Shown piece after piece: positions 1 to 9,400 of a stretch of 64,000 nucleotides of DNA. The DNA comes from Chrysopilus asiliformis (lineage: Eukaryota > Arthropoda > Insecta > Diptera > Rhagionidae). The notes under the pieces were generated by a model, which worked only from the letters and a program-made list of their open reading frames with translations, had not been told where the DNA came from and did not search any database. The first letter of the stretch is position 1, and every line of letters begins with the position of its first letter. A program made the translations under genes and the position numbers. The stretch covers positions 82,977,942-83,041,941 of the forward strand of contig OZ035962.1 of NCBI GenBank assembly GCA_964034945.1, in the 5' to 3' direction.

Positions 1-107
1 TCACAGTGGTCAGCCCATAATCGAAGTGTGATGTTGGATCGTTCTCTCAGATTCTGCACCAGAGTTCGTCCAAATTTTTGCGCATAGCTCCAAGGGTAGG
101 GTTTCAT
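1..107 (-). CDS. Possible N-terminal exon of an unidentified gene, cut by the window edge
   Basis: An ATG at 105-107 opens a frame that stays open to the window edge (35 codons plus two bases). It begins MKPYPWSYAQKFGR and contains NLRERSNITLRLWADHC. The composition (Trp, Tyr, Arg, few simple runs) looks more like protein than the surrounding AT-rich DNA, and it would be head-to-head with the NUBP1 gene 1.1 kb away. I do not recognise the family. It could be a chance frame; only the adjoining sequence can decide. Confidence 0.35.
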   Translation of the reverse strand, partial: MKPYPWSYAQKFGRTLVQNLRERSNITLRLWADHC

Positions 108-1249
108 TCCAGCTCAACCGTCCTCACCAACAATGCACATTTAATAACTTTAATTTTTCGGGTCAATCCCGCGATCAAAAAGAAACGACGATGTAGTTAC
201 ACAAGGAGAATTTTCCACTGTCAAATCGCGGATGAGTACAAGGAATAGCCGGGACAACTGGGTTGTGCAGAATGCAAATAAAGTTGTTTCGAAATTATCG
301 ATTAGATGTTACAAATAAAAGATTATGAAAATAATGGAAAAGTTTGTAAAATGCACCTTGAAAGAAAAATAGCTGAATTTTCAATAAATTAATAAAAGCT
401 GTTCCTGCTACTTATTCATATTTTCAACTTTTTTTGGATCTACTACTTTACTGTTTTGAACATCGTATGAGTTTTTCTTGTGCCCGAAATAAATAATCGA
501 TCGATTTTTGTTATTTATTTTATGAATAAAAGATCATAGATACAATTTTTTTTGTCAACGTAAAATGTATTCGTGCGGTGCACAAGCAGTTTGGTAAAAT
601 TGGAATTTAAGCACATTTTGTCTCCATATTCTTTCGATATGGCGCACCATTCAAGTAAATTGCAAAAAATTCCATTTGTACGGGGTAAGAGAATGGAATT
701 CTGTCAAGTTATATTTTAAACACTATTGTATAAAAACTTTTTGATAAGAAACCCCGTTTTCGAGAAAATCGCAAAAAAAGTACATTATAAGTAGCTGTAA
801 GCCTGTTCCTTCTATTATGAAGGTTGGGTGGGGTTTGTCAAAGTTCGGACAGTTGATTGCCCAAGTTGGAAATAAAGTGAACTTTATTGCGGTATTCCAT
901 AACGCGATTTGGTTAACTTTGACATTTGCCAACAGAATTTATCCAAATATTTCGGAACTCGTAGTAAATTGAAAAATTGTTTACATATTGTTCTAATTTG
1001 GAGAAAAAGCTGCTCTAACTGACCTAATAGACTTTTCTTCCTACTCATTAGGACAGTCTACTAAGGGCTGATCTAGAATCTAGTCTCTCTATTTCCAGTC
1101 GAGCACGGTTAATAAAGGAACGTAGTCCAGCTCAATTAAATACGATTTTTACATCGGACAACCCGAAACTAACCTCAACTTTAAAATGTCATTCCCCGAA
1201 GTTAAAACTGGAGTGATTTGCAATTAGTGAACAATTTTAACAGTGGACA
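108..1249. other. Spacer upstream of NUBP1 with a MITE fragment
   Basis: AT-rich spacer. About 960-1065 matches the interior of the inverted-repeat element at 3046-3397 (shared phrase CTCTAACTGACCTAATAGAC), so an old fragment of that family lies about 190 bp before the NUBP1 start. The last 150 bp before the ATG should hold the promoter and 5' UTR, and contain a short upstream frame at 1186-1227 (13 codons, MSFPEVKTGVICN). No clear TATA box was identified. Confidence 0.5.
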
Positions 1250-2203
1250 ATGGGAGATGCAAATATTCCCGAAAACGCGGCGCATGGCTGTCCAGGAACA
1301 CAAAGCGAATCCGCAGGTAAAGCGAATGCTTGTGCTGGTTGTCCAAATCAGAATATCTGCGCTTCTGGAGCACAAAACCAGGAAGACCCTGCTGTAGAAG
1401 TGATTGCCGAAAGATTGAAGGATGTCGACAAGAAACTGTTGATACTGTCTGGAAAAGGAGGAGTTGGCAAAAGCACAGTAACAGCTCTATTAGCAAGGAC
1501 GTTGGCAAAGAAGGCTGACGACAAGAACTTCGGAGTGGTCGACTTGGACATTTGCGGGCCTTCGCAGCCCCGAATGTTGGGAGTTGCGGAGGAAAAAGTG
1601 CATCAGTCTGGGTCAGGATGGTCACCTGTTTTCGTCGATGACAATCTCTGCCTTATGTCGATTGGCTTCCTGTTGTCCAGTCCGGATGACGCAATTATTT
1701 GGAGGGGTCCAAAGAAGAACGGAATGATTCGTCAGTTCCTCAGTGAAGTCGATTGGGGCACACTTGATTGTTTGCTGCTGGACACTCCGCCTGGGACTTC
1801 CGATGAACACATGTCGGCTATTTCCTACCTTTGCAAATCATCGAAGAAAATCGGGGCTGTTCTGGTAACTACTCCACAAGAAGTGTCATTGCTGGACGTT
1901 CGAAAGGAAATCTCGTTCTGTCGAAAACTGAAAGTGCCAATAATTGGAGTTGTTGAGAATATGTCTTTGTTTATTTGTGGTCATTGCAACAAACAATCGG
2001 ATATTTTCCCAGCCAAGACGGGTGGAGCGGCTGCAATGTGCAAGGAAATGGATGTTGATTATTTAGGAAGCATTCCGCTGAATCCACAGATCACTCAAAA
2101 CTGCGACAAAGGTGAAGACTTTTCCAATTTGGACGAAAGAACCGTGGAAGCTCTGAACAAAATTGTTGATAAAATCAATGAGAAACTTTCGGCTTTAGAA
2201 TAA
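1250..2203 (+). CDS. Nubp1: Cytosolic Fe-S cluster assembly factor NUBP1 (Nbp35)
   Basis: A 317-aa intronless frame. NUBP1 is a P-loop ATPase that with NUBP2 forms the scaffold on which cytosolic and nuclear 4Fe-4S clusters are built. Visible features: the N-terminal four-cysteine cluster motif at Cys14, Cys28, Cys31 and Cys37 (C-x13-C-x2-C-x5-C, diagnostic of NUBP1 over NUBP2); the deviant Walker [10 protein letters not shown] at 68-76; [10 protein letters not shown] after it; the [13 protein letters not shown]rp/NBP35 signature; and a C-terminal pair Cys243-x2-Cys246 expected to hold the bridging cluster. The pair reads CGHC rather than the CPxC I expect from animal homologues. Length fits the family (about 310-320 aa). 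The ATG gives the complete cysteine motif. The stop codon lies inside an AATAAA hexamer at 2199-2204, so the 3' UTR may be very short or use a later site. Confidence 0.97.
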   Translation: MGDANIPENAAHGCPGTQSESAGKANACAGCPNQNICASGAQNQEDPAVEVIAERLKDVDKKLLILSGKGGVGKSTVTALLARTLAKKADDKNFGVVDLDICGPSQPRMLGVAEEKVHQSGSGWSPVFVDDNLCLMSIGFLLSSPDDAIIWRGPKKNGMIRQFLSEVDWGTLDCLLLDTPPGTSDEHMSAISYLCKSSKKIGAVLVTTPQEVSLLDVRKEISFCRKLKVPIIGVVENMSLFICGHCNKQSDIFPAKTGGAAAMCKEMDVDYLGSIPLNPQITQNCDKGEDFSNLDERTVEALNKIVDKINEKLSALE

Positions 2204-3045
2204 AATTGTTTACATTTTTATTATAACGTTCTTTTTGTCACTGCTTTGAATTCTTGCATTTTTGGTGTTTATGCCGTTTCTAGCTAGACTTCAAAAGATT
2301 ATTCCTACTTTTAAGGGCGGTGAACTCTTGGAAACTTCAGACTAAATGAGCAAACATTTTGAAAAAGCGATTTATGTATAACAAACTTAACAGATTTTTT
2401 TTTTCACCAAAGTTAACATAGTTGACAAGCGACATGATTTTCGACCAAATAGCAGTACAGAAGCAACCACTATTGACAACAATAAACAGAATGGAAATGC
2501 CTACAACTTTGCCTTTTCTCGTTATTCGCTATTCCTATTTTTTTCATTATATTCCAATGAGAATAATAATGGTTAAGTAAAATTGCTTTTGAATTTAATT
2601 TGCCTAATTTTTCACAAAGTACCGGTTTTCGGGAAAATTTATAAAGGCACTATTAACCTTTAGGCTGCTGATGCTACCAAAGATTAAGTAAATAAAGATA
2701 AGAATCCGAGAACAAATTTTGGGGTCCTAAAAAACCGACAGCGGAAGTTAAATCTGCCATGCAAAACGGTTATTTTCCTTTATATTTTGACTACTGTAAA
2801 AAAATCAATCAAAATATTTAAATTGGATACGTTATTTGATTGAGATTCATAATTCTACAGTATTTTCCAAGGTATTTTCATATATTTTAAGTTCTATGAA
2901 AAGTTCTGTTGTGTTTTATCTGTTATCTAATCTTTGGTGCCTCATACAATCTCTGCGACTCCATGCAATATGTAGATTCCAAATGTATAACAAATATTCT
3001 AAACAAAAACTTTTGATTTTAATAAAAAAATGTCGCTAGTCTAAC
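2204..3045. other. AT-rich spacer after NUBP1
   Basis: Contains the presumed NUBP1 3' end. No supported gene or bounded repeat was seen. Confidence 0.4.
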
Positions 3046-3397
3046 CTAGAGAGCCTATAACCTAGAGAGTGGCCATCGGGACATCTAAAAATGGCCGCCG
3101 AGCTGAAAAACGAGCGCGAAAAACTTTAAACATTTGATTCATTGTTATAAATAATTGTGAAAATAACTTAAATCGGTTATTATAAGTAAAAAACTCATGT
3201 CTGAGGTATTAAAAAAAATTGGAAACTCATAGCTGTTTTGATAAATTGAAAAATTGTTTACAGACTGTTCTAATCTGGAAAAAAAGCTGTTCTAACTGAC
3301 CTAATAGACTGTTCTAATTGGAGTTAATAGACTGTCCTACTCAGTAGCACAGTCTATTAAGGTAGCATGGCCACTCTCTAGGTTAAAGGCTCTCTAG
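3046..3397. mobile_element. MITE with 31-bp inverted ends
   Basis: The ends are inverted copies: CTAGAGAGCC followed by ACCTAGAGAGTGGCCAT on the left, and the reverse complement on the right with a single difference. The flanking bases TCTAAC (3040-3045 and 3398-3403) are duplicated; an 8-bp reading AGTCTAAC overlaps the right end, so a hAT-like origin is possible. The interior has repeated CTGTTCTAA and CTAATAGACTGT phrases. A fragment of the same family lies at about 960-1065. Confidence 0.75.
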
Positions 3398-3402
3398 TCT
3401 AA

Positions 3403-3566
3403 CCCGGCCCTTACACGCGTCTGTAGAGCTGACACAGTCGCTGACACAGTCTCGTGTAAATGCACTGACTGCCAGTTCGCTAAATGTATTTTAATTCGTT
3501 GTCAGTAATTTGAAATTTGGAGTCTGTGCTACTGACAGACTTTATAGTCGCGTGTAAGGGCCGGGT
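3403..3566. mobile_element. Short Harbinger-like MITE (TAA target)
   Basis: Inverted ends CCCGGCCCTTACACGCG / CGCGTGTAAGGGCCGGG enclose a GC-richer 164-bp core with repeated CTGACACAGTC. It is flanked by TAA at 3400-3402 and 3567-3569. A 3-bp TAA/TTA target is typical of PIF/Harbinger elements. It is non-coding and abuts the preceding MITE. Confidence 0.7.
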
Positions 3567-3569
3567 TAA

Positions 3570-4446
3570 GATTGAAGTTAATTAATCGATATATTTTACC
3601 ATTCTCGAGATATCCCATATTTGGCACATTTTTTAAAATGTGAATTGACGATTTCTTGGGAGGTATTTGTCGGCTAGCAATGTGACAGGGTTTTATAGTG
3701 GAACTACTATATAACGGAATTTCCCCCGGATATTGAGAGAAAAACATGAACTAAACTATTTCCATATAACGAAGTATTTCATTTCCCTAGTCATTTAGTT
3801 ATATGGAGGTTCCACGGCAATGGAATTTGCGCAAGAGGATAGTTTTAGTATACGAAAGTAATGTGCTGTTCACGTCAGGTATTTTTGGTACCATTCCCCA
3901 GTTTGTATCATGATTTTAGCCCTTTATTTATTGTATTTTTAATCCGACATGTCTTTTTGCTAATCTAATTTCAGAACAGACAATTTATTCATTTGCATAA
4001 TTCTTGCAATTTGTTATAACGTAAATGGATGTGCTTATATCTTTTCCAATCGTATAGTCAGGATCATATCAAGCCTTTTTTTGGTGTCTACTCCCAGTCA
4101 CTTAGCAATTTGCATTCCAACTTAGTTGTACAATCAAGTTGGACGTTTGCCAGACACGAGACTTGTTATCCAATATCATGTTGCAATTACAAAAGGACCG
4201 TCAGTTCGTTAACACATTGAATATGCGTACTTCGCATGGATAGTTTGGAAGAAAACAAAAGCTTTTACAAATGGATTCAGAAACACAAAACTAAGCCCAC
4301 AAAAAATTAAATCTTGATTTTATGTCAACCGGTTGAACTAACTTGGTTTGGTATTACAAGTGCTCCACACCAGGTATAATTTCTCATCCAAATCAACCAA
4401 GTTGTACCAATCGCAAAGTGTATGGGCAAGGTAACGAGTTCTTACT
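3570..4446. other. Spacer with a repeat fragment
   Basis: About 3845-3890 carries the right-end phrase TGTGCTGTTCACGTCAG of the dispersed family described at 27010 and 61935. Nothing else was recognised. Confidence 0.4.
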
Positions 4447-5545
4447 TTTATACCCTCTATAGTGAAACTATAATAGGTTTGCTATTTTTTGCTCTACAGA
4501 ACTAATCGTCGGACGAAAAAAAATGAATTTCACGACTGTTTTTAGAATGATGAATCAACTAGATTTGTCCTTATGTCTGTGTGTTCGTGGACACGATAAC
4601 TTATGAACGAGTCGCATCGCTCCTCTCGCACCACAAACGAAACCTTCATACATGAAAATTCAATCGGGGCGATTTAAAAAAAATCATTGGAAATGTTATA
4701 ATGAAATTGAATCTTTTGAAAGCTTAAGGTAAGGATACACGATGAGAGACTTTGGTCTCTGGTCTCCAGGGTACAAAAGGCAAAAATCTCCAAAGTGTAT
4801 ACACGTTTAGAGACATTTAAGTCTGGAGATCAAAAAATATATCTCCGGAGACCTTTACTAAAAAGTCTCTCAAAGCAAAGTCTCTGGAGTGCATACACGA
4901 CACAGGTATCTCGTCTCTGGAGATCTTTTTGACATTTGGTAGTTTTAATTCGTGTTGTGCTGTGAAAGTTTTCAAGTTGTTAATTTTTTTATTCAAATGA
5001 ACGGGGGAAATAGAAGAATCACTGCAGCAATATCAGCACTCATAATTTTGCGTAGAAGGCAAAAGAGACAAAAGAGGCAACGCAAAATATGGGTGAAAAA
5101 TTGGATTAGAAAGCGACAATCGGCCAGCATAACACAAACATTGCTGCACGAATTAAGAACTGAGGAAGAAGAACTTTACAAAAATTTTCTTCGAATGACG
5201 ATGAAAGATTTTGACGAATTATTGGAAAAAATCAGACCTCTCATAACAAAACATAATTTTGAAATGTCAAAATTCGTCTCCTGAGACCAAGAGATAGATA
5301 TCAAAACGTTTTGAAGACCGGAGACGCATTAAAAAGAGTAGCTACACGGCAAGAGACTTAAGTCTCCCAAGAGACCCGAGAGACTTGTACTTGGAGATAA
5401 ATCTCCGGTCTCCGAAGTGTATACACAGGTCTCTTTGTATCCAGAGGCGAAATTTTTGGTCTCAGAGACCAAAGTCTCTCGTCGTGTATCCTTACCTTTA
5501 GAATCACGCTATATAGGGTATCTCCCTGACAGTCGCAGATTTCAT
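4447..5545. mobile_element. Older element interrupted by a Harbinger copy
   Basis: Sequence from TTTTATACCCTCTATAG (about 4447) to CTATATAGGGTATC (about 5508-5521) has opposed TATACCC/GGGTAT ends and no coding capacity. It is split at a TTA by the element at 4727-5497. The host family was not identified. Confidence 0.4.
4727..5497 (+). mobile_element. Internally deleted Harbinger element with transposase N-terminus
   Basis: Inverted ends AGGTAAGGATACAC / GTGTATCCTTACCT, flanked by TTA at 4724-4726 and 5498-5500, the PIF/Harbinger target. The 110-codon frame at 4952-5284 contains IWVKNWIRKRQ, LLHELRTEEEELYKNFLRM and DFDELLEKIRPLI, matching the N-terminal region of Harbinger DDE transposases (W-h-R...F-Y-N-F-x-R-M...F-x-x-L-L). 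The catalytic half is missing, so this copy is non-autonomous. Subterminal regions are dense in AGAGAC/GTCTCC hexamers on both strands. Confidence 0.85.
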
Positions 5546-6464
5546 TATGTTTTTTCTTCATCTGTAGTGTAATTCACTTCCAGTTGCACTGGTTCAAAGG
5601 CCGATGGTAATACTTTGGTCCTGATCTGAAATCATTAGAAATCTGTTAAAAATGTGATTAACAACAAAAATTTGTATAAACGCGAATTTCAATTGAGACA
5701 GAAAATTATTAATTTATTTTTCATTAATTCTAATTTAGCTACATACAAATTACAAAAAAAATATATATATACTCGAAAACAATTAATAGCAGTAATAATA
5801 ATAATAATAATAATAATAATAGAAATCCCATTTAAACTGGGCAATTGCCAAAATGCAATCAACCATTTTACTATAGTTTTGTAGTTTATTTTTGTTTAAT
5901 TCTTCATTTTTCTTTTTGAGTTCAATAAATAATACATTTAACAAAAACTGAAACGTAAAAAACGACCTTATGATAATCGATTTTTTTTCATTTTAGTGCA
6001 AAAATGGTTGGGAACAATTATTCAATAATGTTTATTAATAATGTTATATGCTCGTCATTTATGATGATTAATTAATTTATTCTGTATGATTTATTTGATG
6101 TCTTCTTCAAAAATTTACATTTAACCAAAATATTTATGTTTTTTTTTGTTTTCATTAATTTGTTTTACTCACTTTGTCTTTACGCACTCACAAAATATTT
6201 CTTATGAATTTCATGACTTAAATTTAATACTTTTTATTCTGATTTTCCGTTTTATTATTTTTTTTAATAGTTAAATTGATTATAAGTGGTAGTTTTTTTT
6301 TCTTGTCCATTTTTAAATGTGTTTCTCGATTTTTACATACTGTTTGCGTTTACACTATTTTGACAACGTACATAAATAAAAAAAAGAGAACTGTATACAT
6401 TTAACGTTGATATCTCCGAGCAATCCATGTAATTCTTTTAGTTAACGAATTGATTAGTTGATGA
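5546..6464. other. AT-rich 3' flank of chiffon
   Basis: Very AT-rich, with an (ATA)n microsatellite at about 5790-5820. It should hold the chiffon 3' UTR; a minus-strand AATAAA (TTTATT at about 6250) is available about 210 bp after the stop. No gene was recognised. Confidence 0.4.
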
Positions 6465-9400
6465 CTATCTCTCACGATACCATCGTCCACGCGGCTTTCT
6501 CAGCTTCCTCGGCGAGTATTGGGCTGGCGATGAATTCATTGGGGTCTTGCTTCGATTTGGTGATCTTGTGGTGGCATTTGCAGACTCACTCTGTGGTGGC
6601 GACAGAAATGTACTGGAATTGATTTTTATTTTTCGCATTTCTTTCGATAAATTCACACGAGCCAGATTCACACGAGCGATTTTATTGGTTTTCTTCCAAA
6701 TTCCGAATGATTTTCTTTTAGCCTTTCTACCCAAGTTATTCGCCTTTTCGGGGAATTCCTGCATACACGTCGATTTCGAACAGTGGTCACGTTTTTCTAT
6801 GACATTAATGGTTCCATTCAAACGTTGCTGTTGATCTCCGTGTCGATTTGTTTGACTATCAGTACTTTTTGTTGGATTATCAACACCTATGACCGTGTCT
6901 AGACTATCTGATGACACGGTAAATATATCGGAATTTTCCGCCTTGTCACTGGCACTGATATTACTAAAGTTTGTGTTATCGTCTCGATTCGCTAGCGAGA
7001 CAGTTTCACAGTCTACTTTCTCCTCTGGATCCGTTTCCGGTGGTGTGATCGGTGATTGTGTTGCAATGGTGACATCTTCCGGTTCCTTTTTGCATATTAT
7101 CTCCATATTTCCTGTTAAGCCGTTAAGATTTGGAATTTTTAGATTTTGTTGGCGGGTCGTTATAACACGCTTCTTCTTTGGCCATCCCGTTCGATTATTT
7201 TTCCGTTTTTTATTGTTAGAGAAAATTTTATATAACCTTAACCTATTGTTGGCCACAGTATTACAAGTTCTTACATTGACATTACTATCACTTGGATCGT
7301 CCCCTAACAAGTCGACTAGTTCCACCCTATTGATAAAACTTATATCGGAATTGTGGTCGGCTATTGGTGGTATATCATCCAGTTCGGCTACATCATCGAA
7401 TGGTTGCGACAGGTAGCTATCGATTTCCCGTTTTAACCTATTTACATCGACATAATCATCCTTGGTGTTCAGCGTCTTTTTGTCATTGTTGGACATGTGT
7501 TTGTTCTTCTTATGACCCTTCTTGGTGCGACGGATCTTGTCACTTAATTTACTGGCAGTCTCGACCTCTTTTTCTATTCGTTTCTTCGCTAAAGTCTCAC
7601 CACGTCGTAGCCGCTTCACGTTTTCGCTTATCTGTAGGCATATGTCAGTGTCTTTTTGGTCGGAGGTTTCTGCATGTGGAACCGGTGAAGCTGTTGATCG
7701 ATCCGATTCGATCTCCTTCTTTATAGAACCACGTAACGGTTCGCTATGAGATGCCTTTTGTTGAACGAGACAGCTGAGTATGGCCAAAGTCGACGCATGC
7801 TCACGGGGTGATTTGCGAGGCATATCCAGATTGAGAAGCGCCGCCGCACGATTAAATGGTTTCTGCTTTTCGGTTTTGGTAACTACACATTCTTTGCTTC
7901 TCTTTTTCGGCTTCTCTGTGTCGGCTTTTGTTGATCTTGTATCCGTCGTAGTTTCCTCTTCAGACTTTTCTTTCGTTGATGTCTTTTCCTCTTGCGACTG
8001 GCCGCGATTTAGTATGCAACAATTTGGTTTCATTGGGGGCAGCGGACCCATTTCGTACGGCAATTTACGATATGCTGAAATGGCAATAATCATATTAAAG
8101 TTATATAAAGAGTTCCTTTTTTTGATTAATTTTTCTTAAAAACTACTGAATCAATCTTTTCTTCTTTGTGTGAAACTATACTTGCTGCAACTAGCCTCGC
8201 TAATACCTTTTTCATTAACACCGACTATCTTTTTTTATACAAAACAAGCTAAAACTTGACCACTTTTGACCATCCTTTTTAAATTATGTCCAAGATATTT
8301 GGTAATTTTTTTTGGACCGTCTAGATGTCGCTCAAAAACGCGCTAAAAATTTCTGTTTCCTAATGAAAGACCCTTAAATTTTTTGTCATCGAAAAACAAC
8401 TCGACAAAAATGGAAAAAAAACATTGGAGGTGGGGTAAATTTTAAGAATTGCCCCTGCTTTGAAGCACTTTTGCTAGTAAAAAGTATTTTTAACACAAAG
8501 TTTATGCAGAAAACCCGAAAAACTAAAATTTTTGACAGTTTTTAAAAGCTTTTATTTAGCTTGCCTTCGTGTCTGTTTGTCTGTTTGTCTGTCTGTCTGT
8601 CAGATCAAATCTTGCAACCCAATTTTGACCCACTTCCACTTGTCCGATTGACTTGAAATTTTGCACACTTATATAAGTCCGATGACAATACAATATTTTC
8701 ACTACTTCGTCCTTGTAAGGATAACGGAAGGTCCTGTAAGGATAACGTGATTATCCTTTTCTCCAAATTTTCCGGAAAAAAAATCTCTTCTGGGGGTTTT
8801 TGGGGTCGCTGAATCCGAATCTGTCATTAAAAAGTCAGTAAGGATAACGGAAGGTCCTGTAAAGCGGCGTCCAAACGCGCGGTTTTTTTGCTACGACTTA
8901 TTTTGCACAGTTATCTATGTAAAAAAAAACTGAGTAACCTTCGCGTCCACACGGTTCCGTTTTTTTTATATTTTATCGCAGTTTTTGAAACTTCGTGCAT
9001 AAACACATTGTTTTTTTACCTGACTTTCCTCGGATGACTTTCCTCGGATGTAGCAGCTTCGAGCTTCGAAGTAGCAGCTTCGAAGGTTATTAATTTTTTT
9101 TACAACCGTTTCGCGATTGGCACTTTTATCAATTTCTTTTAATTTATTAATAAGCACTTCATATGCATTGTTTTTCAAATTGCGATCACATTTTATTTTT
9201 CACAAGCACGGAAACTCTATATAAATTTATGAATTCTTCCAAAAACTCTTGAATAAAGCCGCAAATCACTAATGTTGATTTAATGTTCAAAGTGACACAA
9301 AAACTGACTGAATTTTCGTCCACATGCTACGATTTGCCTTCGCGTGCCACAGTTATTTTCAGACACAACCTGAACTCGAACAGGCCGAACTTTTGATCCG

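Noticed and set aside
6547..8139. Long plus-strand frames opposite chiffon exon 5
   Set aside because: Antisense shadows of a long coding exon; chiffon is supported by motifs and splice phases. The same holds for 11530-12441.
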